Shown in pieces: positions 19,401-28,239 of a DNA stretch of 53,653 bases. Location of the stretch: contig JAABSJ010000011.1 in NCBI GenBank assembly GCA_011390515.1, positions 1 through 53,653 on the forward strand. Direction: 5' to 3'. Every line of letters begins with the position of its first letter. Within the stretch, counting starts at the first letter, position 1. A program made the position numbers and the translations under genes. This DNA is from Oscillatoria sp. Lineage in GTDB: Bacteria > Cyanobacteriota > Cyanobacteriia > Cyanobacteriales > Laspinemataceae. The notes under the pieces were generated by a model that worked only from the letters and a program-made list of their open reading frames with translations, had not been told where the DNA came from and searched no databases.

Positions 19401-21859
19401 TCTGCCGCATTGACATAACAGATTAGAGTCAAATCATACTGACTTTGCCAACAGTCCTCATCCAGCAATTCCAATCCAATTTGCACAAAACTTTTGGCAG
19501 CGGAATAGGCGGTGGAATTTCTAGCTTTTTGGGCAGCGGCCAAGTTTAGGCGGACTAACGCTTCCCGTTCCTGGGGTTGAGTGATTAACTCTTGGCCTAA
19601 ATTCAAATGTCCCACAATATCAAACAGCTTTTCCTCCTTTTCTACCTCCGACAAGTTTTGTTGAAGGAGTTTGCCAATTTGATAATGGGTCTGCTTTTTC
19701 TGGGGGTCAGGAATCAGGGAATAGCTGGCTTGTTGAACCCGATCATGTAAAAATCGATAAGTGGGATTCGCCGAAGCATGAACAACTTCCTCAGTCTCAG
19801 ATTCAGTAAAAAACTTATAAATTTTGGTAGTGGGAATCACCAACCCTTTTTGCAAGGCTTGCCATAAAGCAATTGCTGTCGTTCCCTGGGATTTCTCGCT
19901 AACAATGACTAAGGTATTCAAATCAAACTCTGCTCCAATACAGGCCGCTAGTTTGAGAATATCCTGAGTTTCTAGGGGCAGTTTTTGTAATTGTAATGCC
20001 ATGAATTCTACCACGTCATCCGTAATAGCGAGAGCTTTTACTTGGGCAATATCACATTGCCACCCCCCTTGAATTCTTCCCAAAATGAGGGAGGACTGAT
20101 GGCGGTTAAAGGTAATTAGATCATCGTCATGCAATGCGGTGAGGAACTGAGTCGCGAAGAACGGATTACCTTGGGTTTTTTGATAAATTAATTCGGTTAA
20201 AGATGCGGTTAGAGATAACGGAGAATTCAACGTTTCTGATACCAACTGATTAAGGTCGTTTGGGCTTAATGACGACAAGGTAATGGTATGGATAGTTGCT
20301 CCGCTTTTGACCATTTCATTGAGGGCTAATATAAAAGGATGGATCGGAGAGACTTCATTATCCCGATAGGCCCCCAAAACCAATAAATATTCGGTCTCTT
20401 CTATCAATATTTTTAGCAAATCAATTGAAGCCGAATCTGCCCATTGCAAGTCATCTAAAAATATCACTAACGGATGGTCTTTGCTCGTAAAAACCTGCAC
20501 AAATTTTTGAAAGAGCAGATTAAAACGATTTTGGGCGGCAGTTCCTGATAATTCTGGAGCCAGTGGCTGGTTCCCGATAATATTTTCCAATTCAGGAATC
20601 ACCTCAATTAAAACTCGGCCATTTTCTCCCAATGCTTTCAGCAGTTTTGTTTTCCAAGTTTGCAATTGAGTATCGGATTCAGATAGCAACTGCTCGATTA
20701 AGTCTTGAAAGGCTTGCACAAAAGCCCCAAAGGGAATGTTGCGGTTAAATTGGTCATATTTCCCCTTGATAAAATAACCCCGTTTCCGGACAATGGGTTT
20801 ATGAACTTCATTAATCACTGCGGTTTTGCCAATCCCCGAAAATCCAGCGACGAGCATCATTTCGCTGGCCCCCTGGCTGACTCTCTCAAAGGCATTTAAG
20901 AGTTGAGTGACTTCGGCTTCTCTGCCGTAGAGTTTTTCCGGAATCAGGAAGCGATCGCTGATGTCTTGTTGACCGATTTCAAAATCCCGAATCTGCCCAT
21001 TTTCTTCTAATTGCGCTAAACAACTCTCTAAATCATGCTTGATTCCTAATGCACTTTGATAGCGGTCCTCGGCATTTTTTGCCATCATTTTTATGACAAT
21101 TTTAGATAAAGCCAGCGGAATCCTGGGATTGAGTTGATGGATGGGAATTGGCGGTTTTGCCAAATGACAATGTACCAACTCCATCGCATCATCTGAAATA
21201 AAGGGTAATTGTCCAGTCAAGAGTTCATAACAGGTGACTCCTAATGAATAAAAGTCACTCCGATAGTCTATCCCTCGATTCATTCTGCCGGTTTGTTCGG
21301 GGGATAGATAGGCTAAAGTACCTTCTAAAGCATTGGTATTTTCGATTTGTTGGATTTCTCTAGGTAACAGAGAAGAAATGCTGAAATCAATTAATTTGAC
21401 TTCCGTCGTTTCTGGATTGATTAAAACATTGGCGGGTTTAATATCTTTATGAATTACCCGATTTTGGTGTAGATGGTGAATAATACCTGTGATTTGAATA
21501 GCAATTTTTAGAAACTCTAATAAATCCAAGGATTGAAATTTGAGAGATTTTTCCGTAGCCGATTGTACATAATGAGCTAAAGAAACTCCCCCAAAGTCTT
21601 CCATAACTAAGGCATAGCCATTCCGAGACACCTCTAGGGATAAAGTTTTGATAATGCCAGGATAGTTGAGATTTTTTGCTATAATATATTGATTGCGAAA
21701 CTGAACAATTTCATTAAAATTGGGTTGTTCATCTTGTAAAACCTTGATAACAACGGCTTGTTGATCACGGGTCCGTATCCCTCGACAGACTAAAGTCCGA
21801 GTCCCATTGTACAAGGTTTCAATAACTTGATAACCGGGTAAATTGGTGGCCATCTTCAT
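16433..21859 (-). CDS. Ser/Thr kinase-ATPase-GAF-histidine kinase (HstK-type)
   Basis: The 1808-residue multidomain signalling protein starts with an N-terminal Ser/Thr kinase (about 10-270) with VIKVL, catalytic HKDIKPANVLI, DFS replacing DFG, and SPEQTGRMN. A P-loop ATPase (about 310-600) follows with Walker A GFSGIGKT (Lys near 343) and Walker B LVIFLDDLQWAD, then a long helical TPR-like region (about 700-1300). Next come a GAF domain (about 1350-1510), HisKA with His1548 in GIAHEINNP, and HATPase_c with N box NLLSNAIDAL, DNGVGM and GKGTGLGLAIA. Such double kinases are a cyanobacterial speciality linked to nitrogen, iron or stress responses. No response regulator is adjacent. The start could also be the ATG two codons later. 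Confidence 0.93.
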   Translation of the reverse strand: MKMATNLPGYQVIETLYNGTRTLVCRGIRTRDQQAVVIKVLQDEQPNFNEIVQFRNQYIIAKNLNYPGIIKTLSLEVSRNGYALVMEDFGGVSLAHYVQSATEKSLKFQSLDLLEFLKIAIQITGIIHHLHQNRVIHKDIKPANVLINPETTEVKLIDFSISSLLPREIQQIENTNALEGTLAYLSPEQTGRMNRGIDYRSDFYSLGVTCYELLTGQLPFISDDAMELVHCHLAKPPIPIHQLNPRIPLALSKIVIKMMAKNAEDRYQSALGIKHDLESCLAQLEENGQIRDFEIGQQDISDRFLIPEKLYGREAEVTQLLNAFERVSQGASEMMLVAGFSGIGKTAVINEVHKPIVRKRGYFIKGKYDQFNRNIPFGAFVQAFQDLIEQLLSESDTQLQTWKTKLLKALGENGRVLIEVIPELENIIGNQPLAPELSGTAAQNRFNLLFQKFVQVFTSKDHPLVIFLDDLQWADSASIDLLKILIEETEYLLVLGAYRDNEVSPIHPFILALNEMVKSGATIHTITLSSLSPNDLNQLVSETLNSPLSLTASLTELIYQKTQGNPFFATQFLTALHDDDLITFNRHQSSLILGRIQGGWQCDIAQVKALAITDDVVEFMALQLQKLPLETQDILKLAACIGAEFDLNTLVIVSEKSQGTTAIALWQALQKGLVIPTTKIYKFFTESETEEVVHASANPTYRFLHDRVQQASYSLIPDPQKKQTHYQIGKLLQQNLSEVEKEEKLFDIVGHLNLGQELITQPQEREALVRLNLAAAQKARNSTAYSAAKSFVQIGLELLDEDCWQSQYDLTLICYVNAAEIAYLNADFDPMDCFGEQVLKYARTLLDQVKVYQIQISARTTQNRMLEAIAIGQKALKQLGVEFSAEPDQALTDEALKTLAVQLQDTQIEQLVNLPVMKDPQTIAAIELLALLFPPVYQASPGLQPLLCATIVSLSLKFGNAPASTIGYASYGMVLCAFLGEVETGYRFGCLSLSLVNRLNVREFKPMTLLWFGLFLQHRYEHLRATLPNLKEGYLVGMEIGEFLNAGYNIALYFYHNFFAGVGLEDLEAEIENYCVVLTKVKQNSPVLYLKMTQQILQNLMGIAPQKERLSGSSYDESVMIQQYQKDNEILGLTYLYTYKLILDYLFHQPQNALTYMSEAHQALQAVFGSIHTPIFHFYAALTYLAVGSNHSEQEQENLLKSVETHQTILEEWAQYAPMNYRHKLYLVEAEKCRILGKKSEAIDLYDQAIAGAKQHEYLQEEALANELAAEFYLEWGKEKVAASYIQEAYYCYAQWRATAKVADLAQRYPELLSPILEQPHQTGFVPEPTTGEIILAQHTSSRISEALDLATLLKASQAISSEMELDKLLTVILEIIIANAGANKGVLLLKKDLTLEVRALIEVGKSPEIISSIPLESSLDVPITVVNTVKRTLKPLVLADARINPRFMTDSYIQKYQPKSVLCSPLINQGQLFGVLYLENHLTVGAFTSDRVEVLSLICAQAAISLENARLYQTAQQALTELKEAQLQIVQSEKMSALGNLVSGIAHEINNPVNFLRGNINPALDYIHDLFDLLALVQEKYPNLDPEVQDKIEEIELDYIQEDLPKLIESMQEGVKRINDISNSLRTFSRADTDRPVACNIHHGIDSTIMLLKHRLKSNEHRPEIKIIKNYSELPLLECYAGQLNQVFMNLLSNAIDALEDSNQGCEYGEINNQIIVKTELSTDQQQVIIRIQDNGVGMSETLQTKIFEHLFTTKAVGKGTGLGLAIARQIVVEKHSGTLAVNSTLGQGTEFTISLPYCPKSKSDQG

Positions 21860-22816
21860 AATCTTAAATTGTCTTGATTGGTGAAAATTTATAGGGATGG
21901 ATTCACGGATTACACAATCGGTGATTATGGGATAAAAAAATTAGGGCTGACCCTATAATAAGCGAGTTTACAGATTTTGTAAGGGAGTCCAAGGTGCAAT
22001 CAACGCATTCTTGATATTCCGATGAACACCATTGCCAAAGGACAACTAACCAGGTTTTATTGCTACAATTTTTACCAAATTGGTTTTTTCATCATTTGCA
22101 GGTCCTAGGTTTAACTTGAAACCCGGGTGAACCGAGTCAGATTTTGCTTGAGTTTAAGGGAAAAAGCCAGACTTAAGTGGCCTACCTCTAATAATACAAG
22201 CTAATAGAGGCTAATTCACCCTAAGTTGGCCGAAAATTACCAAAACTTAACATTTTCAGAGGAAGGGAAATTAGCCGATCGCACCGAATGGGTTAGCTGA
22301 GAATTTTCGCGAGGAAACTATTCACCGTTTTGAATTGAATTCCGTAGGCTGTTTTCAGGAAGTTTGAACCTGGGATAACAGAAAACTCAGGGCTAACTAC
22401 AAGTCCCTCAATCCGGTCCTGCATAAAACCCGAGGGTGTCTAATCACCAGGGTAGGCAGAAAAAAGCCCCGAGTCAATCCTGAATGCCTTGGAGTAATTG
22501 CACGAATAGAACCAAACCTGGGATTTGCCATCACTTATCCCCTCAGAAACAGGACGGATCAGGTTGATGAATCCCCAGTTTGATTACCGCCAATCCCCTG
22601 TTATGATCCAGATATAGCAGTCCTTGCGTGCCGTTGTGGAAGACGTCGGCGGCCCCCAACCGTCGGCGGCCCAGAACATCCTGCAGGAGAAGACAGATGT
22701 TACAAATCATTTAGGATTGCTATAGCCAGTTAGCTGCGGATTAGACTATTGCCAGTTTTAGCGTGACTCGTTCCTAATCCGCTTCGATAACAATGTGATT
22801 TTGAGGAACCCTAAAC
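21860..22816. other. Non-coding interval upstream of the double kinase
   Basis: 957 bp between divergent genes with no supported ORF. It includes AT-rich sequence next to the kinase start and a MITE-like element at 22612-22727. AAAAAAGCCCCGAG near 22461-22474 would read as a T-tailed end on the minus strand, but no full terminator stem is clear. AATCAGGTTGATG-like sequence recalls part of a TPP riboswitch but in the wrong order. Confidence 0.5.
22612..22727. mobile_element. MITE-like element, copy 1
   Basis: About 115 bp beginning TATAGCAGTCCTTGCGTGCC and ending TTAGGATTGCTATAG, so the ends are imperfect terminal inverted repeats. The interior GTGGAAGACGTCGGCGGCCC and GTCGGCGGCCCAGAACATCC is shared with copy 2 at 34033-34148, while the right-hand third differs. 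It encodes nothing and fits a non-autonomous element. Confidence 0.65.
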
Positions 22817-23410
22817 ATGATAGCTCTTTCTGAATCTGCTGATTTTCTCAGCCCCGAACAATACCTAGAACGCGAAATTAAAAGCCCCATTAAACATGAA
22901 TATATCGATGGGGATGTTCTAGCAATGGCAGGGACAACAGACACCCATAACACGGTCGCAGGAAATTTGTTTGCGCTCATCCGTAGCCACCTCAGAGGGA
23001 CAGACTGCCGTTTGTATTTTGCTGATGTTAAAGCTTATCTCGAACAACGGAACTGCTTCTATTATCCCGATTTAATGGTCACTTGTGACTCCAAAGACCG
23101 AGAAAATCCCAGCTATAAATGCTTTCCTAAATTGATTGTTGAAGTGCTTTCTCCCAGTACCGAAGCTTTTGACCGAGGGGACAAATTCAACGATTACCAA
23201 ACCATAAGCAGCCTGGAAGAGTATGTTTTGGTCAATACCAAACATCAACGAGTGGAAGTTTTCCGGAAGACTGAGGAAGGGGGATGGCTTTTTCAAACTT
23301 ATACTCCCACTGCAGCAACATTTAGTCTGCAAAGTTTAAATTTAACCCTATCTTTGGATGAAGTTTATGAAAATGTCACCCTTGAAATAGACTCAAAAAC
23401 TAGGCCATAA
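22817..23410 (+). CDS. Uma2 family (PD-D/ExK fold) protein
   Basis: The 197-residue protein begins SADFLSPEQYLEREIKSPIKHEYIDG. It has YYPDLMVTC, KLIVEVLSPSTEAFDRGDKF and LEEYVLVN, the standard catalytic-core pattern of Uma2 proteins. A GAGGA about 10 bases before the ATG supports the start. It is unlike the tandem pair at 14849/15753 except for the core motifs. It lies 110 bp upstream of the MASE1 kinase, in the same direction. Confidence 0.87.
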   Translation: MIALSESADFLSPEQYLEREIKSPIKHEYIDGDVLAMAGTTDTHNTVAGNLFALIRSHLRGTDCRLYFADVKAYLEQRNCFYYPDLMVTCDSKDRENPSYKCFPKLIVEVLSPSTEAFDRGDKFNDYQTISSLEEYVLVNTKHQRVEVFRKTEEGGWLFQTYTPTAATFSLQSLNLTLSLDEVYENVTLEIDSKTRP

Positions 23411-23520
23411 AACTAGGGGCAATTCAGGCCCATTCAGAATTGGCGATTTCAGGAATGGCCGATAAGATAGGCGTTAAGTAATGAGTCTTTGATGATGAGA
23501 GTTCCCCTACGGAGTGTCAA

Positions 23521-25458
23521 ATGAAGAGAAGACTAGGCGAGGTTCAGTTTCGGCAAAACGTCCTATTAATCAGTGCGATCGCCCTTTTTTACTGTGCTTT
23601 AGGCATCCTTGGACTCAAGTTAGCCATGCTCCCCGGGGGGGTCACAGCGGTTTGGATTCCCGCAGGGGTGGGTTTGGGGGCAGTTCTGATCTGGGGAAAC
23701 CGGATTTGGCCCGGGATTACTTTGGGTTCCTTTGGCATTTCACTGTTGTTGGATCCCACCCCGGTTAGTCTGGCAATTGCGGCAGTCACTGCCGTCGGAA
23801 ATACCCTGACTCCTCTATGGGGAGCGGGTTTAATTCGCCGCTTAACTCACACCCGCTATCCGTTTCATCGCGCCAATGAGGTGTTTATTTTTGTCGGTTG
23901 TGGGGCGATCGCCGCTCAAACCATCAGTGCCACCCTGGGCATTTTGGCCCTTTGTGTGGCGCAATGGGTAGATTGGTCGAATTTTGCACAGTCTTGGGTG
24001 ACTTGGTGGGTGTCTAATGTGGCCGGTGTGCTGATTTTTACCCCGGTTTTGTTGACTTGGCATCGCTTTTTAAGCCAGAGTTGGCAACAGAGAAAGGGGA
24101 CTCGAATTTTCTCTCACTTCGGAAAAATTCTCTGGACAGAATTGCGGTCCCTACGTCTGGAAACTTTTAGCTGGTTTTTGCTGTTTTATGCCGTGGTGAG
24201 TTTAGCCTTTTGGTATGGATATCCCGTGGAATATTTAATGATTCCCTTGTTGGGGTGGGCGGCATTTCGGTTTTCGGAACGCTGGACCACCTTCGCGATC
24301 GCCTTGACGGGATTAATGGCGATCGCCGGAACCATTCTCAATCGCAGTTCCTTTGTCCAAGACAATCTTAACGCCTCTCTCCTCTTCTTAGAGTCCTTTA
24401 TTGGCGTCATCTCCGTCACCACCCTGGTTTTAATTGCCGTCCTCCATGAACGTCGCCACGCTTTAGAGGGCTTAAAACAAGCCAAAGCCGAACTAGAATA
24501 TAGGGTCATAGAACGCACCCAGCAACTCTCCCAAGCGAACGAACAACTCATGCGCCAAGAAGTTCATTTAACAGAAAAAGCCGAATCTCTCGCCAATGCC
24601 TTACGTCAAGTCAAGCAAACCCAAGGTCAATTGATTCACAATGAAAAAATGATTAGTTTGGGCCAGTTAGTCGCAGGCATTGCCCATGAAATCAATAATC
24701 CAGTGAGTTTTATTTATAGCAATCTCTCTCCGGCTACAGACTACTTTCAAGATATCTTGGACTTATTGTCCCTGTATCAAGAAAAATATCAAGAACCCGA
24801 CCCGGAGATTGTAGAACTGGAAGCTCAGATTGATTTACCCTTTGTTAAAAAAGATTTGTTTAAACTCCTGAATTCCATGAAATCCGGGGCCGATCGCATC
24901 CAGAGGATTGTCTTGAGTCTTCGGAATTTTTCCCGCTTAGATGAAGCTCAGTTGAAAGCGGTCGATATTCACGAAGGATTAGAAAGTACCCTGCTGATTC
25001 TACAACATCGCATCCGGGCTTCCGAGTCTCTCCCTCCCCAAATTGAAGTGATTAAAGACTACAGTAAACTCCCTCCAGTTGAATGTTTGGCCGGGGAACT
25101 CAATCAAGTGTTTATGAACCTGCTCACCAATGCGTTTGATGCGATCGAAGCCCATGCCCCCGCTAATTCCGGCAGGATTCACATCCAGACAAGGGAACTC
25201 GAAGACCAACAAATTCAGATTGCCATTACCGATAATGGCGGAGGTATTCCTCCGGCAGTTCAAAATCAAATTTTTGACCCCTTTTTTACCACAAAACCCG
25301 TAGGACAAGGGACCGGATTAGGGCTGTATATCAGTTATGAGATGATTGTCCAAAAGCATCACGGCACTCTCAGTTGTCGTTCAGAACCAGGAGTTAGCAC
25401 GACCTTTGAAATTACCCTTCCCCTGCGCCATACCGGATTAGGTATAATAACACCTTAA
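23521..25458 (+). CDS. MASE1-domain sensor histidine kinase
   Basis: The 645-residue protein has an N-terminal MASE1 domain (about 10-300) with roughly eight hydrophobic helices, including PGGVTAVWIPAGVGLGAVLIWG, and a coiled linker (about 310-375). HisKA has His389 in GIAHEINNP, followed by an inserted helical segment, and HATPase_c has NLLTNAFDAI, DNGGGIP and GQGTGLGLYIS. The kinase module is closely similar to that of the double kinase at 16433, so the two are paralogous modules on different sensors. No receiver gene is nearby. CGGAG precedes the ATG. The MASE1 ligand is unknown. Confidence 0.92.
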   Translation: MKRRLGEVQFRQNVLLISAIALFYCALGILGLKLAMLPGGVTAVWIPAGVGLGAVLIWGNRIWPGITLGSFGISLLLDPTPVSLAIAAVTAVGNTLTPLWGAGLIRRLTHTRYPFHRANEVFIFVGCGAIAAQTISATLGILALCVAQWVDWSNFAQSWVTWWVSNVAGVLIFTPVLLTWHRFLSQSWQQRKGTRIFSHFGKILWTELRSLRLETFSWFLLFYAVVSLAFWYGYPVEYLMIPLLGWAAFRFSERWTTFAIALTGLMAIAGTILNRSSFVQDNLNASLLFLESFIGVISVTTLVLIAVLHERRHALEGLKQAKAELEYRVIERTQQLSQANEQLMRQEVHLTEKAESLANALRQVKQTQGQLIHNEKMISLGQLVAGIAHEINNPVSFIYSNLSPATDYFQDILDLLSLYQEKYQEPDPEIVELEAQIDLPFVKKDLFKLLNSMKSGADRIQRIVLSLRNFSRLDEAQLKAVDIHEGLESTLLILQHRIRASESLPPQIEVIKDYSKLPPVECLAGELNQVFMNLLTNAFDAIEAHAPANSGRIHIQTRELEDQQIQIAITDNGGGIPPAVQNQIFDPFFTTKPVGQGTGLGLYISYEMIVQKHHGTLSCRSEPGVSTTFEITLPLRHTGLGIITP

Positions 25459-25464
25459 ACTTAG

Positions 25465-26070
25465 CTAAATTTGGGTTATTTTCTCGGTAAAATATTGAAT
25501 CTGATCACACCCATACTTGAGAATCAGCCGTTCCTCGGGTTGTTTTAATGCGGTTAACTGCTCTGGCTTTAAGTGATAATCACATTCAAATTTTAACCCA
25601 ACTTTTTCCATGACTCGAATAGAGGCTTGATTGGCTTGTAATGCCCAAGCGATGATTCTCTCTACCCCCCAATCATTAAACCCTTTATCGCGAAGCGATC
25701 GCCCTCCTTCGGTGCCATATCCTTTCCCCCAACTTGACTGCCGCAAGCGATATCCCAGGGTAATCTCCCCCTCTCGAACGAGATTCGCCGCTACCCCAAA
25801 GGTACTGGTGATGGCGGGGTAAAAGTGAAACCAGCCAATAAACTCTCCAGTAGCTTTCTCATGAGTGGCCCAAAACCCAAATTTTTCGTGATTTTCATAA
25901 TAGTCTAAAATTCGCGCTAACCATGCTTCAATGTCGGTTAAATTACTGGGAATTCCACCATTAATGTAGCGCATCACCGCCGGGTCACTATCTAATTCTA
26001 AAAGGTGATGAACATCGGTTTCGTTAAAAGACCGCAGCATTAAACGCTCAGTTTCCAGAAAAATATTCAT
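25465..26070 (-). CDS. GNAT-family N-acetyltransferase (RimJ/RimL type)
   Basis: The 201-residue protein starts MNIFLETERLMLRSFNETDVHHLLEL, the classic opening of the Acetyltransf_3 family. The acetyl-CoA loop is seen as LRQSSWGKGYGTEGGRSL, followed by NQASIRVMEKVGLKFE. Such enzymes acetylate protein N-termini or small amines with acetyl-CoA; the substrate cannot be inferred. GGGGGAAG directly precedes the ATG. The gene ends 7 bp from the convergent MASE1 kinase gene and lies just downstream of ald on the same strand. Confidence 0.88.
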   Translation of the reverse strand: MNIFLETERLMLRSFNETDVHHLLELDSDPAVMRYINGGIPSNLTDIEAWLARILDYYENHEKFGFWATHEKATGEFIGWFHFYPAITSTFGVAANLVREGEITLGYRLRQSSWGKGYGTEGGRSLRDKGFNDWGVERIIAWALQANQASIRVMEKVGLKFECDYHLKPEQLTALKQPEERLILKYGCDQIQYFTEKITQI

Positions 26071-26149
26071 TCTTCCCCCTTTTTCTGTCTCAGTTTTCCA
26101 AATATTAGGCTAGAGGACGCGCTCCAAATCCTCTAGCTTTTTCTAATGT

Positions 26150-27238
26150 TTAAGGGACTAAATCGGGGAAATCTCGCTGAACATCGGGATGCAACAGTTG
26201 ATGGTTTTTCACATTCAGTCCCTTAGATAAAGCGGCATCAAATGCTAAGGCTTTTACGCCATTATTGGCTAATTTCACCACATAAGGTAAGGTACTATTA
26301 TTAAGGGCTTGGGTTGCAGTCCAAGGGACGGCCCCGGGCATATTGGGTACGCCATAATGCACAACTCCGGCTTCAATATAAGTAGGATTTGTATGGGAAG
26401 TGGGACGCATGGTTTCCACACAACCGCCTTGATCCACGGCAACATCAATAATCACTGACCCGGGACGCATGGTTTCCACCAACTGACGCGGGACTAAAAT
26501 CGGAGCACGACGTCCGGGAATGAGGACGGCACCAATGAGTAAGTCGGCATCGGGAACGGCTGCTTCGATTTGTAAGGACTCACTATACAGCAGTTCGATC
26601 CGGGATCCAAACAAGGTTTCCAGATAGGCAAGGCGATCGACGCTGATATCCAAAATTTGGACTCGGGCGCCCATACCGACTGCCATCCGGGCCGCTTCTG
26701 TGCCGACTATCCCTCCGCCTAAGATGACCACCTGGCCCGGTTTGACCCCAGGAACGCCTCCCAACAGCACTCCTCGACCCCCTTGTTGCCGTTCCAGGTA
26801 TCTCGCGCCAAACTGCACGGAGAGACGACCGGCGATAATGCTCATGGGGGTGAGGAGGGGGAGTCGTTTATCCGGGAGTTCGACGGTTTCATAGGCGATC
26901 GCACAGACGCCGGATTCCATTAGGGTCTCGGTTAATTGGCGATCGGCGGCTAAATGGAGGTAGGTAAACAGCAGTTGCTCTTTGTGCAACTCCCCATATT
27001 CTGCCGGTAAGGGTTCTTTCACCTTCACCACCAATTCCCGACTCCAGGCATCTTTCGCCGTGGGGACAATTTTCCCCCCACTATGCAGATACTCTTGATC
27101 GCTGAATCCTGAACCGACCCCCGCATGGGTTTCGATAAATACGGAATGTCCATGTTCCGTGAGCACTCTGACGCTACTCGGACTCAACCCCACCCGATAT
27201 TCCCGGTCTTTTGTTTCTTTTGGGACGCCAATTTCCAT
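26150..27238 (-). CDS. ald: Alanine dehydrogenase
   Basis: The 362-residue enzyme interconverts L-alanine and pyruvate plus ammonium with NAD+. It starts MEIGVPKETKDREYRVGLSP, with Arg15, Lys74 (VVKVKEP) and His95 (FTYLHLAADR) at the catalytic positions known from the Phormidium enzyme. The Rossmann motif is VVILGGGIVGTEAARMAVGMGA, and DVAVDQGGCVETMRPTSH carries the catalytic Asp. Length is typical. AGAGG lies just before the ATG. The GNAT gene follows on the same strand after 79 bp. Confidence 0.97.
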   Translation of the reverse strand: MEIGVPKETKDREYRVGLSPSSVRVLTEHGHSVFIETHAGVGSGFSDQEYLHSGGKIVPTAKDAWSRELVVKVKEPLPAEYGELHKEQLLFTYLHLAADRQLTETLMESGVCAIAYETVELPDKRLPLLTPMSIIAGRLSVQFGARYLERQQGGRGVLLGGVPGVKPGQVVILGGGIVGTEAARMAVGMGARVQILDISVDRLAYLETLFGSRIELLYSESLQIEAAVPDADLLIGAVLIPGRRAPILVPRQLVETMRPGSVIIDVAVDQGGCVETMRPTSHTNPTYIEAGVVHYGVPNMPGAVPWTATQALNNSTLPYVVKLANNGVKALAFDAALSKGLNVKNHQLLHPDVQRDFPDLVP

Positions 27239-27371
27239 GAATAACCTCTTGTAGTTCCCTTGTGATACCTTAATTTAGGAAATTTTAGAAGGATTGTTGT
27301 TGACGAATGAGTCCCCATCCCTACAATAGAAGATGATAAATCGTTAAGAATTGTAAATTAACCGACTCACC

Positions 27372-27551
27372 ATGACAGAACCCCAACCTATCGGACCTAC
27401 CGTTACCCCGAAGCTGGAAGAACCAAAATTTGGCTTCAATAAGTATGCTGAACGCTTGAATGGTCGGGCGGCGATGATTGGTTTTGCCCTGACTCTGCTG
27501 ATAGAATACCTGACGGGACAAGGACTGCTGTCCTGGTTGGGCCTCAGTTAG
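27372..27551 (+). CDS. High-light-inducible protein (Hlip/Scp)
   Basis: The 59-residue protein has one transmembrane helix bearing the chlorophyll-binding motif AERLNGRAAMIGFAL (Glu27, Asn30, Arg32). The hydrophilic N-terminus is Pro-rich (TEPQPIGPTVTPKLEEPKFGF). Hlips bind chlorophyll and carotenoid in thylakoids and protect photosystem assembly under strong light. Just upstream, on the minus strand, TTTACAATTCTTAACG loosely resembles an RpaB/HLR1 site, which is the usual control of hli genes; the match is imperfect. A strong hairpin follows the stop. The gene is divergent from ald. Confidence 0.93.
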   Translation: MTEPQPIGPTVTPKLEEPKFGFNKYAERLNGRAAMIGFALTLLIEYLTGQGLLSWLGLS

Positions 27552-27567
27552 GTCATCTCCTGAAGGC

Positions 27568-27594
27568 GGACGGGTGGGCAATTCCCACCCGTCC
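27568..27594 (+). terminator. Hairpin after the Hlip gene
   Basis: GGACGGGTGGG (27568-27578), loop CAATT and CCCACCCGTCC (27584-27594) form a perfect 11-bp stem 17 bp after the stop codon. There is no T-run, so it may stabilise the mRNA or terminate weakly. The rest of the 353-bp gap to 27905 shows only HIP1 sites. Confidence 0.5.
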
Positions 27595-27904
27595 CCTGGA
27601 CTTGCACCTCGGGAACCGGGTGGGGTTTAAAACCTCCCGGGAGAACTGAAAGACCTCCGGAATTTGAGCGATCGCCGCAGAAACCATCAGTAGGTTGACC
27701 CGGTTGGACTGGCAGTTCCACCCACGGATTGCTTTGAGAGGCGATCGCCCCTCGTCAGCTAAACCCCCCAAACGGTACAGTACAATCGAGGCTGGAAAAG
27801 TTACAATGAACAGGGGAAGGGGTATTGCCGTTATCCTAAACTTGGGGGTTAACTTTAAATCTTAACCATACAGAAAAATTACCCGAGCAGAAAAAACACT
27901 AACT

Positions 27905-28201
27905 ATGATGAATCCTGGATTGATTAGATTTCTAAAGTCAGCCTACCGTCAAGAACCTATTACTAGCTTTATTGTGATTGTCGGTGCCGTCGATGCCGCC
28001 CTCGGAGGAATTGACCAAAGCGTTTCTCTATTTAGTTTTGGCATCGTCCTGGTAACCGTGGCTTTGGCTTTACGATGGTGGCAACTTCAGCGCAGTCAGC
28101 CTTTAGATCAGGAACGAGTGCCGGAACATTATCTCCCCCCGGCTTCTTCTCGTCAACCCCTCCCTTTATTGATGACTTCTAAAAAATATCCCCCGCAATA
28201 A
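27905..28201 (+). CDS. Small membrane protein of unknown function
   Basis: The 98-residue protein has two hydrophobic segments (about 18-36, SFIVIVGAVDAALGGI, and 41-58, LFSFGIVLVTVALAL). They are followed by WWQLQRSQPLDQE and a Pro-rich cytoplasmic tail. I do not recognise a named family; the overall look is of a cyanobacterial conserved small membrane protein. Either of two adjacent ATGs (27905, 27908) could be the start. It lies 38 bp upstream of the MerR gene in the same direction and may share its transcript. Confidence 0.6.
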   Translation: MMNPGLIRFLKSAYRQEPITSFIVIVGAVDAALGGIDQSVSLFSFGIVLVTVALALRWWQLQRSQPLDQERVPEHYLPPASSRQPLPLLMTSKKYPPQ

Positions 28202-28239
28202 CCGTTCGGGGTCGTAATACCGTTCACCTCAACCGCAAG

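Noticed and set aside
22530-22580. TPP-riboswitch-like words (AACCTGATC, CTGAGG) on the minus strand
   Set aside because: The conserved blocks are in the wrong order for a THI element and no thiamine gene is adjacent.
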